Of a stretch of 64,000 nucleotides of DNA, positions 9,399 through 18,093 are shown piece by piece (within the stretch, counting starts at the first letter, position 1; each line of letters opens with the position of its first letter). Source of the DNA: NVTR01 sp036479015 (GTDB lineage Bacteria; Pseudomonadota; Alphaproteobacteria; Rhodobacterales; Rhodobacteraceae); contig JAZGFB010000047.1 of the NCBI GenBank assembly GCA_036479015.1, positions 124,001-188,000 on the forward strand. The letters run 5' to 3'. The translations under genes and the position numbers were made by a program. The notes beneath the pieces were generated by a model, which saw nothing but the letters and a program-made list of their open reading frames with translations, made no database searches and was not told where the DNA came from.

Positions 9399-11075
9399 AT
9401 GCATAGAAACCTGGGGAGAGTGAGCAGAACTGCCGACAATATGCTCTACAACCTTAGAAAAAATCGCCCATTCGCGTCCCGGTTCGGACGTGACGAAGGC
9501 GGTTCACTGATCATATTTTCGTTGTTCATGCTCATATTGATGCTGATGATTTCGGGAATGGCCGTTGATCTTATGCGCGCCGAAACCCATCGTGCGCGGC
9601 TGCAAAGCACGCTCGACCGCGCCATTTTGGCCGCCGCCAGCCTAGAGCAGACACTTAATTCCGAAGAAGTCGTGCTCGATTATTTCGATAAAGCAGGCCT
9701 TGGCGCCTTTATTAGCGCCGATGACATTCACGTCGTCGAAACGGCCACTGCAAAAACTGTTACCGCAACAGCCAGTATGACTGCCGGAACATTTTTCATG
9801 AAAATGGTAGGAATTGACCGGCTGTCCGCCCCAGCTGCAGGCATCGCCGAAGAAAGCCTGTCTGATGTGGAAATCTCACTTGTTCTGGATGTCTCTGGCT
9901 CTATGGGAAGCACATCAGCAAGCGGGCACACGAAAATGTACGACCTGATCCAGGCCGCCAATGAATTTGTTTACCTGATGCAATGCGACCCAGATGCCGA
10001 GCAGCCGTTTGATAATGTTTGTGTGGTCGAAAGTGATACTGTTTCCATCAGCCTGATCCCCTATGCAGAACAGGTATTGGTTGGTGAAACACTGCTGCAG
10101 GAATTCAACATAACCAACGAACACAGCCAATCATCCTGCGTAGATTTTGAAGCAGCAGATTTTCAATCCACATCGGTATCTTTGACTGACACACTTCAGC
10201 GCGCCGGTACCATTGACCGCAGATCCTACCATAGCAATGGCAACCACGGCTCAAGCAGCCGTTTCGCAAGGGACAATTACCGGACATGCCGAACCGATTC
10301 TTACCGTACCATTGTGCCATACTCCAATGATTACTCTGATCTACAAACTCAGATCAGTGCCATGCACGCTGGCGGATACACATCCATCCATCTGGGGATG
10401 AAATGGGCGACAGCCCTGCTCGACCCAGAGTTTCAGCCGGCGCTAAGCAATCTGACAACGGGTGCGTCGCCTTTGATCACCCCCAATTTTGATGGTCGTC
10501 CCTACAGTTACGGTCGCCCACGGACCAAAAAAGTGGTCGTGCTGATGACGGATGGTAAGAACACATCGCTTTATTCACTTAAACCCGGCTTTCGCACAGG
10601 GCTGTCACCCTTTTGGCTGAACGATAAAGACTATTCTGATGACAATGATTTGTCAGTTTATCGGGCATCTACGAACAAGTACTACCATGTCCACGGAGAT
10701 TACAGTTCACGTTGGAGGAGCTATCCACATGGTAACAGTGGTGGTGATGACGATGCGGTGCAACTGACCTATCAGGAAGTCTGGGATAACTACGCCGTTG
10801 ACTATTGGGATGATGAATTCTGGTGGTTGGCCGACAGCTGGAACTACATTGGTAATAGCACCATGAATACATATCTAGACAACATCTGTGATACGGCCAA
10901 AGCTAGGGGTATCGAAGTCTTTACCCTGGGGTTTGAAACCAGTTCATCTTCATCGGCGGTTCTGTCCAGCTGTGCCTCTTCTGTATCGCACCACTTTGAC
11001 GTGGACGGCACAGATATATCAGAAGCCTTCAATTCAATCGCCCGTGAAATTCATGACCTAAGGCTGACAAACTAA
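9399..11075 (+). CDS. TadG-like protein with von Willebrand A domain
   Basis: Probable Tad pilus-associated exported protein of about 558 residues. One membrane helix near residues 36-58 follows the motif RDEGGSLIIFSLF. A von Willebrand A domain starts near residue 158, with the MIDAS motif DVSGSMG at 164-170 and a late strand VVVLMTDGKN. The A domain is broken by long Ser/Tyr/Asn/Asp-rich stretches, including an aromatic-acidic segment (YWDDEFWWLADSWNY). The start is uncertain: GTG at 9321, ATG at 9399 (weak TAGGT box) and ATG at 9441 are all in frame; 9441 best fits the family's short N-terminus. It overlaps the next gene by one base (TAATG). Confidence 0.8.
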   Translation: MHRNLGRVSRTADNMLYNLRKNRPFASRFGRDEGGSLIIFSLFMLILMLMISGMAVDLMRAETHRARLQSTLDRAILAAASLEQTLNSEEVVLDYFDKAGLGAFISADDIHVVETATAKTVTATASMTAGTFFMKMVGIDRLSAPAAGIAEESLSDVEISLVLDVSGSMGSTSASGHTKMYDLIQAANEFVYLMQCDPDAEQPFDNVCVVESDTVSISLIPYAEQVLVGETLLQEFNITNEHSQSSCVDFEAADFQSTSVSLTDTLQRAGTIDRRSYHSNGNHGSSSRFARDNYRTCRTDSYRTIVPYSNDYSDLQTQISAMHAGGYTSIHLGMKWATALLDPEFQPALSNLTTGASPLITPNFDGRPYSYGRPRTKKVVVLMTDGKNTSLYSLKPGFRTGLSPFWLNDKDYSDDNDLSVYRASTNKYYHVHGDYSSRWRSYPHGNSGGDDDAVQLTYQEVWDNYAVDYWDDEFWWLADSWNYIGNSTMNTYLDNICDTAKARGIEVFTLGFETSSSSSAVLSSCASSVSHHFDVDGTDISEAFNSIAREIHDLRLTN

Positions 11076-11614
11076 TGTTTAGTATTAAATCGATGGCCTG
11101 CACGGCCCGCCGGGCCCTGCGCCGGGAAGACGGCAACTCAACCATTGAATTTGTCATCTTGTTTCCGGCTTTGATGACACTGTTTCTGGTGGTTTTTGAA
11201 ACCGGGTTGCTGATGACCCGCGGCGTCATGCTTGATCGCGCTGTGGATATTTCCATGCGCCAGCTTCGCCTGGGAACGTTGTCACCCATGACCCATGATG
11301 GGCTGCGCGACAGTATTTGTGCCAACACAGTTATCATCCCAGATTGCGATAACGTTGTGCTTATCGAGCTGCGCAAAATCTCAACCGATACCTGGACCCC
11401 CCTATCAGGGGCGACAACCTGTGTTGACCGTGATGAAGATATTCAGCCGGTTTTGGATTTTGAATCCGGCATTCAAAACGACATGATGCTGGTGCGGGTT
11501 TGCGCGGTTCTCGACCCCTTCTTTCCCGGAACCGGACTGGCCGCCCAAATGCAATTAGACGATACGGGCGGCTATGCACTTGTTGCCATGTCCGCCTATG
11601 TAAATGAGCCGTAA
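11075..11614 (+). CDS. TadE-like pseudopilin protein
   Basis: A 179-residue TadE-type protein. After 18 mostly basic residues comes REDGNSTIEFVILFPALM, the TadE-type prepilin-like signal with Glu at the fifth position of the helix. The helix covers about residues 24-48. The exported domain has paired Cys residues (SICANTVIIPDCD, TTCVD, VRVCAV). Its ATG shares the A of the preceding stop codon, so it is translationally coupled to the upstream TadG-like gene. Confidence 0.8.
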   Translation: MFSIKSMACTARRALRREDGNSTIEFVILFPALMTLFLVVFETGLLMTRGVMLDRAVDISMRQLRLGTLSPMTHDGLRDSICANTVIIPDCDNVVLIELRKISTDTWTPLSGATTCVDRDEDIQPVLDFESGIQNDMMLVRVCAVLDPFFPGTGLAAQMQLDDTGGYALVAMSAYVNEP

Positions 11615-11623
11615 GAGGTTATT

Positions 11624-12253
11624 ATGATAAAGTTTTCTTTCAATTCGTTCCGTCGTTTCAAACGTGACCAAAAAGGCAGCATGGCTGTAGAAGCCGTGTT
11701 TGCATTTCCAATGTTGTTTTGGGCAGCAACTGCGATGTTTACATTTTACGATGCTTACAAAGCCCAAAATGCCAGTTACCGGGCAAACTATACAATTAGC
11801 GATATGCTATCGCGTGAAACGGACCCGATTGATCAAGACTATCTTAACGGTGTTCACAAGGTATTTCGCTACATGACGCATACAGGTTCTGAAACATCTT
11901 GGCTTCGGATTACTGTGGTAACTTGCAGTGATGAATGCGCCAGCGAAGAGAACCGTGTGCTTAGTTTTGATTGGTCACGCGGCGCCAATGGCGCTCGGAA
12001 TTTAGATGCCAGTGATCTGCAGTTTTACCGCCCGAAAATACCGCTCATGGCGACGGGAAATCGGTTGATCCTGGTGGAAACATCACGGCACTACACGCCG
12101 CCATTTGCCAACGCTTTGGTTAGTTTTGTTGAACGTGAATTGGTAAGCCATGTGGTCACACGGCCCAGATTTGCGCCGCAACTGTGCTGGGAAACCTGCG
12201 TTTCTGCAGGCGGCAATGATGTCGATGATGGCGACGGCAGCAGCGACACCTAA
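11624..12253 (+). CDS. TadE/TadF-like pseudopilin protein
   Basis: A 209-residue protein with the same design: basic N-terminus, RDQKGSMAVEAVFAFPMLFW (Tad prepilin-like motif, residues about 14-33), then an exported domain with Cys residues (VTCSDECASEE, QLCWETCVS). The C-terminus is very acidic and Gly/Ser-rich (NDVDDGDGSSDT). An AGAGG box precedes the ATG. It ends the tad operon and its last 4 bases overlap the convergent gene. Confidence 0.78.
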   Translation: MIKFSFNSFRRFKRDQKGSMAVEAVFAFPMLFWAATAMFTFYDAYKAQNASYRANYTISDMLSRETDPIDQDYLNGVHKVFRYMTHTGSETSWLRITVVTCSDECASEENRVLSFDWSRGANGARNLDASDLQFYRPKIPLMATGNRLILVETSRHYTPPFANALVSFVERELVSHVVTRPRFAPQLCWETCVSAGGNDVDDGDGSSDT

Positions 12254-12726
12254 TCTGATTCGCGCGATGCTACCCGCAGGGCAATTGCCTCAGCCATAAA
12301 CTTGCCCTGCTGGGCTGATGTGGCGCCGCCAACACCAATGCGGCGCCCCACACGCCACCAAAGCCCCGGTGACCAATTGCGGGCCTGCCGAGAACTGGTG
12401 CGAAGCAAAAAACCATTTGCCGGCTTAAAAGCGAATGCGCCCCGGTCAATGCCGGTAATATCATCCAAACGGCACAGCTCATGGCCGGTACTGTCACACA
12501 ATACCGTATCAGTCATATAAAGACTCAGGGCCGTGGCCCGGCGCAATTTATCGCCAACAGCCAAGGCCACCGCCCCCAGAATAATCAGGAATACCTGCCA
12601 CATAAAGACGGCGGGCGGTCTGCTGAACCCAAGGTAAATAACTGTCAGCCCCAATGCCCACAATATTGAAACAGCTACGACCCGCCGTACCGGTGACGGC
12701 GTGATCGCGGCAACTGCATTTTCCAT
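12250..12726 (-). CDS. Small membrane protein of unknown function
   Basis: A 158-residue protein with two membrane helices (about residues 16-34 and 39-58) followed by a soluble domain that looks like a small beta-rich PH-like fold (TVLCDSTGHELCRLDDITGID). I do not recognise a named family. It is convergent with the tad operon and lies 28 bases downstream of the TetR gene on the same strand, so it may be co-transcribed with that regulator. Confidence 0.6.
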   Translation of the reverse strand: MENAVAAITPSPVRRVVAVSILWALGLTVIYLGFSRPPAVFMWQVFLIILGAVALAVGDKLRRATALSLYMTDTVLCDSTGHELCRLDDITGIDRGAFAFKPANGFLLRTSSRQARNWSPGLWWRVGRRIGVGGATSAQQGKFMAEAIALRVASRESD

Positions 12727-12754
12727 TTATCTTCCTAAACTAGACATAAATATT

Positions 12755-13342
12755 TCAGGCCCCCACAGCGCGTCGCACCATGTTCCAATAGATACGTTCC
12801 ACCCGTTCCTGGGACAATCTGCCCCCCTCTTGGTACCAAGTATTTACACCGGTTAACATGGCGATAATCGCCATAGTCGCCAGCTTGCAATCCGGTATCT
12901 TAAAATCTTTCGCCATCTGCCCAGCCTCAAGAATGCTCGCCAGACAGGCTTCGTATTGGTGGCGTTTTTCTTCAATCAGGACAAAGTTATCGGGTTCAAG
13001 GTTGCGCAGCTCCATGTTGGCCACAAAAACCGAGGCCGGTCTTTTTAAGTGATATCTGATGTGAAATTTGCAAAACGCCTCCAGCCGCTCAACCGGCGTT
13101 TTTAGCACCGGTTCAGTCAAGATCGCATTGTTCAAATCTTCAAGATGTTCAAACATCAGATCAAACAACAGCGTCTGTTTGTCGGGCGTGTAAAGATACA
13201 GCGCCCCAGCCTGGATACCAACCTCAGCAGCTATCTGGCGCATGGTCACAGCAGCAAACCCATGCCGGGCAATCAATTTGATCGCCGCCTGACGCACCAA
13301 CGGGCCCGTAATATCAGCATGTGAACCGGTTTTTCTTGCCAT
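12755..13342 (-). CDS. TetR-family transcriptional regulator
   Basis: A 195-residue TetR-type repressor. The N-terminal helix-turn-helix covers about residues 17-58 (LIARHGFAAVTMRQIAAEVG, QAGALYLYTPDKQTLL). The C-terminal ligand domain is helical and not assignable to a ligand. It is divergent from the small lipoprotein gene at 13443, with about 100 bases between starts, and lies upstream of the small membrane protein gene; either could be its target. Confidence 0.9.
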   Translation of the reverse strand: MARKTGSHADITGPLVRQAAIKLIARHGFAAVTMRQIAAEVGIQAGALYLYTPDKQTLLFDLMFEHLEDLNNAILTEPVLKTPVERLEAFCKFHIRYHLKRPASVFVANMELRNLEPDNFVLIEEKRHQYEACLASILEAGQMAKDFKIPDCKLATMAIIAMLTGVNTWYQEGGRLSQERVERIYWNMVRRAVGA

Positions 13343-13442
13343 GTGGCCTGCCTATCTGAACAATTGTTCAATTCAAAGCGTTAGCTTGCGCCATCCCCCT
13401 AATTCTCGGTATGAACAGGCAAAGTTTTCTTAAGGTAAGATC

Positions 13443-13745
13443 ATGCCCCGCGTTTTGATTGCATTTTTGGTGTTTGCCCCGGTTTTGACTGCCTGCGCCG
13501 ATTTCCCAGATCTTCAACTGCCCTCAGCAACGGCCAGCGGCCAGCGCGGTTTTCCCAGCCTGATCGCCATTGACCCGACCCTGCTGACGGCCAGATCAGA
13601 CAGCCAAGACGCACAACTTCAGGCACAACACTTGGCGGCTCGGGTTGCCCGACTTAATGCCAGGGGCCGCGCCTTGCGCAAACCAGTGATTGATCGGGCC
13701 ACCCGTCAACGGCTGGCAGCAGCCGTGCGGCGCCACAACAGATAA
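13443..13745 (+). CDS. Small lipoprotein, hypothetical
   Basis: A 100-residue protein with a lipoprotein signal: MPRVLIAFLVFAPVLTAC, lipobox LTAC with Cys at 18. The mature part has an Ala/Arg-rich helical C-terminus. An AAGGT box lies 6 bases before the ATG. It stands alone, 68 bases before homoserine dehydrogenase. No family recognised. Confidence 0.6.
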   Translation: MPRVLIAFLVFAPVLTACADFPDLQLPSATASGQRGFPSLIAIDPTLLTARSDSQDAQLQAQHLAARVARLNARGRALRKPVIDRATRQRLAAAVRRHNR

Positions 13746-13813
13746 CCCACCACATTGCGCCGCCGGTCCTAACTGTTTAAGACCAAAAAAACATTTCCGC
13801 AGGAGCGATCTAA

Positions 13814-15100
13814 ATGAGCAATAATTTGCGACTTGGCATTGCCGGGTTGGGCACCGTCGGAACCGGCGTCATACAAATCATCCAGCGTCACGCTGATCTT
13901 CTGACCGCACGCGCAGGGCGCAAAATTGAGATCACTGCAATCTGCGCCCGATCGCGCGACAAAGACCGTGGTGTGCGCCTGTCCGACTACGCCTGGGAAG
14001 ACGATCCCGTCGCGCTGGCAAAACGCGATGACGTTGATGTCTTTATTGAGCTGGTCGGTGGCTCGGACGGGCCCGCCAAGGCCGCCGTGCAAGCGGCGAT
14101 TGCGTCCGGGAAAGACGTTGTCACCGCCAATAAGGCGATGCTGGCACTCCACGGCCAGGAATTGGCCCTTGCCGCTGAAGCCAAAGATCTTGTGATCCGG
14201 TTTGAAGCGGCAGTCGCCGGCGGCATACCGGTTGTCAAAGCCCTGACCGAAGGACTGGCCGGCAATCAGATCAACCGCATCATGGGGGTGATGAATGGCA
14301 CCTGCAATTTCATTCTCACCAAAATGCAGTCCGAAAACCTTGGCTATAACGCGATTTTCGCCCAGGCCGCTGACCTGGGATATCTTGAGGCCGACCCGAC
14401 ACTGGACGTGGGCGGCATCGATGCCGGGCATAAGCTTGCGTTGCTGGCCTCAATTGCCTTTGGCACCCAGGTTGATTTCGCCGGGGTTGAACTTGAAGGC
14501 ATTGAAAAGATCACCATTGAAGACATCGAACAGGCCGCAGATATGGGCTTTCGCATCAAATTATTGGGGGTCGCCCAGATGACAGGACGGGGGCTGGAAC
14601 AGCGCATGTCACCCTGTCTGGTGCCAGATGACAGCCCGCTGGGGCAGCTTGAAAACGCCACCAACATGGTGGTGCTGGAAGGTGACGCCGTCGGACAAAT
14701 CGTGCTGCGCGGCGCCGGTGCTGGCCAGGGGCCAACTGCCAGTGCAGTCATCGCCGATGTGATCGATATCGCGCGCGGCTTCCGGGTATCAACATTCGGG
14801 CAACCAGCTGTTGGGCTGGCCAAGGCAAAAACCGCACAGTCCAGTATACCTGCCCCCTATTACCTGCGCATGGAACTGCAAGATAAGCCCGGTGCATTCG
14901 CCAAAATCTCGGCACTGCTGGGGGAAGCCGGGGTTTCTATCGACCGCATGCGGCAATATGGCCATCAGGACAACGCCGCCCCGGTGCTGATTGTCACCCA
15001 TAAAACCAGCCAGGCAGCCCTGCGCCACGCCATTGCGAACATGGGAAAAACCGGCGTGCTGGCGAATGAACCGGTCGCCATACGAATTGAACAGGGCTGA
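13814..15100 (+). CDS. hom: Homoserine dehydrogenase
   Basis: Reduces aspartate semialdehyde to homoserine, the branch to threonine and methionine. The 428-residue protein has an N-terminal Rossmann motif GIAGLGTVGTGVIQII, the conserved VVTANKAMLA, GIPVVKALTEGLAGN, the signature MGVMNGTCNFILT and EADPTLDVGGIDAGHKLA, and a C-terminal ACT domain from about residue 348 (YYLRMELQDKPGAFAKI), as in the feedback-regulated long form. AGGAG lies upstream of the ATG. It is followed by glpX and recJ on the same strand. Confidence 0.97.
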   Translation: MSNNLRLGIAGLGTVGTGVIQIIQRHADLLTARAGRKIEITAICARSRDKDRGVRLSDYAWEDDPVALAKRDDVDVFIELVGGSDGPAKAAVQAAIASGKDVVTANKAMLALHGQELALAAEAKDLVIRFEAAVAGGIPVVKALTEGLAGNQINRIMGVMNGTCNFILTKMQSENLGYNAIFAQAADLGYLEADPTLDVGGIDAGHKLALLASIAFGTQVDFAGVELEGIEKITIEDIEQAADMGFRIKLLGVAQMTGRGLEQRMSPCLVPDDSPLGQLENATNMVVLEGDAVGQIVLRGAGAGQGPTASAVIADVIDIARGFRVSTFGQPAVGLAKAKTAQSSIPAPYYLRMELQDKPGAFAKISALLGEAGVSIDRMRQYGHQDNAAPVLIVTHKTSQAALRHAIANMGKTGVLANEPVAIRIEQG

Positions 15101-15173
15101 TTGCGCTAACTGCCTTGTGCGCCCGCGACCCAAAAGCGTAGACAGAACCATCAGTGATTTACAGGATTAAACC

Positions 15174-16142
15174 ATGCCCGCATTAGTTGAATTTCACGAC
15201 CGTCTTTTATCCCTAGGCCTGGCCCGCGTATCAGAAGCCGCCGCCATGGCATCGGCCCTGTTAGTGGGACGTGGCGATGAAAAAGAGGCCGACCAAGCCG
15301 CCGTCAACGCCATGCGCGACCAGCTGAACCTGCTGGATATCAAAGGCGTGGTTGTCATCGGCGAAGGCGAACGTGACGAAGCCCCAATGCTGTTCATCGG
15401 CGAAGAGGTCGGCACCGGCAATGGCCCGGATGTGGACATCGCGCTTGACCCATTGGAAGGCACCACATTAACCGCCAAAGACATGCCCAATGCATTGACT
15501 GTGATCGCCATGGCCCCCCGGGGCACAATGTTGCATGCCCCAGATGTTTACATGGACAAGCTGGCCATTGGGCCGGGTTTTGAAAAGGATCTGGTATCCC
15601 TTGATATGGCACCCGCCGATCGGGTAAACGCGCTGGCCAAGGCCAAGGGTTGCAAACCCCGTGACATCACGGTGTGCATCCTTGAACGCCCGCGCCACGA
15701 AGACCTGATCGCCGAAGTGCGCAGCACCGGTGCCGCAATCCGGCTGATCCCTGATGGTGACGTGGCCGGTATCATCCATTGCGCCGAGGCGGCAATTACC
15801 GGGATCGATATGTATATGGGATCCGGTGGCGCACCCGAAGGCGTGCTTGCCGCAGCTGCCCTGAAATGCATGGGCGGGCAGATGTGGGGCCGGCTGACAT
15901 TTCGCAATGATGACGAACGCGGCCGCGCCCGCAAGGCCGGGATCACCGATTTCGACCGGATCTATTCTAAGGATGATCTGGTGACCCAGGATGTCATCTT
16001 TGCCGCCACCGGCGTCACCGATGGCTCAATCCTAAAAGGCATTAAACGCGAACCCGGATTTTTGGAAACCGAAACCATCCTGATGCGGTCCAAAACCGGT
16101 TCGGTGCGGCGTATGACCTATCGCAACCCCATTCGGGACTAG
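15174..16142 (+). CDS. glpX: Class II fructose-1,6-bisphosphatase
   Basis: GlpX-type phosphatase (322 residues) that removes the 1-phosphate from fructose-1,6-bisphosphate in gluconeogenesis; some alphaproteobacterial members also act on sedoheptulose-1,7-bisphosphate. Metal-binding motifs are visible: VVIGEGERDEAPML near residue 60 and DIALDPLEGTT near 92. MGSGGAPEGVLAAAALKCMGG is the conserved C-terminal signature. It is 74 bases after hom and its stop codon touches the recJ start, so it is probably co-transcribed with recJ. Confidence 0.96.
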   Translation: MPALVEFHDRLLSLGLARVSEAAAMASALLVGRGDEKEADQAAVNAMRDQLNLLDIKGVVVIGEGERDEAPMLFIGEEVGTGNGPDVDIALDPLEGTTLTAKDMPNALTVIAMAPRGTMLHAPDVYMDKLAIGPGFEKDLVSLDMAPADRVNALAKAKGCKPRDITVCILERPRHEDLIAEVRSTGAAIRLIPDGDVAGIIHCAEAAITGIDMYMGSGGAPEGVLAAAALKCMGGQMWGRLTFRNDDERGRARKAGITDFDRIYSKDDLVTQDVIFAATGVTDGSILKGIKREPGFLETETILMRSKTGSVRRMTYRNPIRD

Positions 16143-17897
16143 ATGGTTGAACGCGCATTTCTGAATGTTGAGCACTCACTTACAGGGCGGCGCTGGGTAG
16201 GACCCGGCGTCCAGATCAATCGCCAAGCCGAGGCGATAGAACAGGCCAGCGGCCTTCCCGAACCGCTGTGCCAGACCCTGGCCCGCCAGGGCGTCGCGCC
16301 GGAAAGTGCCACCGCATATCTGTCCCCTGCCCTGCGTGACCTGCTGCCTGATCCCATGGTGCTTGCCGATATGGCCTGCGCGGCTGACCGGTTCATAGCG
16401 GCCCTGCACAAAAAGCAAAAAATCGCGATATTCGCTGATTATGACGTTGATGGTGCCAGCTCTGCGGCACTGATCCTGACCTGGCTTACAGCCATGAACC
16501 ACAGCGCGACACTGTATGTTCCCGACCGGATCGACGAAGGCTATGGGCCGAATGACGCGGCCATGGAAATGCTGGCCCGCGACCATGACCTGATCATCTG
16601 CGTTGATTGCGGCACTGTATCGCACGGGCCGATTGCCGCCGCAAAAGGTGCCGATGTGATCGTGCTGGATCACCACCTGGGCTCGGAAACCCTGCCCCCC
16701 GCACTGGCCGTGGTGAACCCGAACCGGCAGGATGAAACCGGCGATCTGGGGCATCTTTGCGCCGCGGGCGTCGTGTTCCTGTTTCTGGTACAGACCAACC
16801 GCGCCCTGCGCCAAGCCGGCACCAAGGGGCCAGACCTTATGGGGTTCCTTGATCTGGTGGGCCTCGCCACCATCGCCGATGTTGCACCCCTGATCGGCGT
16901 CAACCGCGCCTTTGTACGTCAGGGCCTAAAAATCATGGCCACCCGCCAACGCCCCGGGCTGGTGGCCCTGTCAGATGTGGCCAAGCTGGACACCGCCCCC
17001 ACGTCCTATCATCTGGGCTTTGTCCTTGGGCCGCGCATTAACGCCGGTGGCCGGGTCGGCAGGGCTGATCTTGGGGCGCGTCTGCTGTCCACCCCAGACC
17101 CCGCCGAAGCCGCTTCCATTGCCGACAAACTTGACATGCTCAACACCGAGCGGCGCGACATAGAAACATCCGTGCGCGAAGCCGCCCTGGCACAGGCCAT
17201 TGAACGGGGCGTTGACGGCCCGCTGGTCTGGGCTGCCCATGAAGGCTGGCACCCCGGCGTCGTGGGTATTGTTGCCTCCCGCATCAAAGAAGTCACCAAC
17301 CGGCCCACAATTGTCATCGGGTTGAATGATGGCGAAGGAAAGGGCTCTGGCCGCTCGGTCAGCGGCATCGATCTGGGGGCAGCAGTTCAGCGGCTGGCAG
17401 CAGAGGGATTGCTGATCAAAGGCGGGGGCCACAAAATGGCCGCCGGGCTCAGCCTGCAAGCGGACCAGTTGCAACCCGCAATGGACCGGCTGGGCCAGTT
17501 GCTGGCGCGTCAGGGTGCCGGGGATCTGGGGCCGCGCGAACTGCGCCTGACCAGCGTTCTGATGACGGGGGCTGCCAGCGTTGACTTGATCGCACAACTG
17601 GAAGCAGCAGGCCCGTTCGGTGCCAGCGCCCCGGCCCCGCGATTTGCCTTTCCCGACCAGCCCATAAGATTCGCCAAACGGGTTGGCGCCAACCACCTGA
17701 AAATTAGTTTTGGCGACAAATCAGCGCCGCCAATTGACGCCATCGCCTTTGGCGCATTTGACGGCCCGCTTGGCCCAGAACTGGAAAACCACGGCGGCAA
17801 ATACTTTCATCTTGCGGGCCGGCTTGAAATAAACAGCTGGGGCGGCAAAAGCCGGGTTCAGCTGCGCCTGGAAGATGCGGCACCTGCCCATGAATAA
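16143..17897 (+). CDS. recJ: Single-stranded-DNA exonuclease RecJ
   Basis: 5'-3' exonuclease of recombination and repair; 584 residues, the usual length. DHH-phosphoesterase motifs: ADYDVDGASSAA at 98-109, VDCGT at 154-158 and LDHHLG at 175-180. The DHHA1 domain has GWHPGVVGIVASRIKE and the GGGHKMAAGLS motif. The ATG directly follows the glpX stop. The same hom-glpX-recJ order, as far as I recall, is common in Rhodobacterales. Confidence 0.96.
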   Translation: MVERAFLNVEHSLTGRRWVGPGVQINRQAEAIEQASGLPEPLCQTLARQGVAPESATAYLSPALRDLLPDPMVLADMACAADRFIAALHKKQKIAIFADYDVDGASSAALILTWLTAMNHSATLYVPDRIDEGYGPNDAAMEMLARDHDLIICVDCGTVSHGPIAAAKGADVIVLDHHLGSETLPPALAVVNPNRQDETGDLGHLCAAGVVFLFLVQTNRALRQAGTKGPDLMGFLDLVGLATIADVAPLIGVNRAFVRQGLKIMATRQRPGLVALSDVAKLDTAPTSYHLGFVLGPRINAGGRVGRADLGARLLSTPDPAEAASIADKLDMLNTERRDIETSVREAALAQAIERGVDGPLVWAAHEGWHPGVVGIVASRIKEVTNRPTIVIGLNDGEGKGSGRSVSGIDLGAAVQRLAAEGLLIKGGGHKMAAGLSLQADQLQPAMDRLGQLLARQGAGDLGPRELRLTSVLMTGAASVDLIAQLEAAGPFGASAPAPRFAFPDQPIRFAKRVGANHLKISFGDKSAPPIDAIAFGAFDGPLGPELENHGGKYFHLAGRLEINSWGGKSRVQLRLEDAAPAHE

Positions 17898-17923
17898 ACT
17901 ACCCCATTGCGCAAAGAATTTGC

Positions 17924-17952
17924 TTGCCCTTCGTGCAGGCTTTGCCTAAATA
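17924..17952 (+). promoter_or_regulatory. Promoter of tRNA-Glu
   Basis: TTGCCC at 17924-17929 and TAAATA at 17947-17952 are separated by 17 bases, and the tRNA begins 20 bases downstream. This is a plausible sigma-70 promoter read from sequence only. Confidence 0.5.
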
Positions 17953-17971
17953 ACGGCGCACGCTAAATGCT

Positions 17972-18046
17972 GGCCCGTTCGTCTATCGGTTAGGACATCT
18001 GGTTTTCAACCAGGAAAGAGGGGTTCAACTCCCCTACGGGCTACCA
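17972..18046 (+). tRNA. tRNA-Glu (anticodon UUC)
   Basis: A complete cloverleaf can be folded. The acceptor stem GGCCCGT pairs with ACGGGCT, including a G-U at the end. The anticodon stem CTGG/CCAG encloses loop TTTTCAA with anticodon TTC. The T arm is GGGGTTCAACTCCCC, and the CCA end is encoded (18044-18046). It follows recJ in the same direction with its own likely promoter. Confidence 0.97.
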
Positions 18047-18093
18047 TTTCTTCGCTTCCCTACACATCAGCGCCAAATCACTTGGCCCAGACC

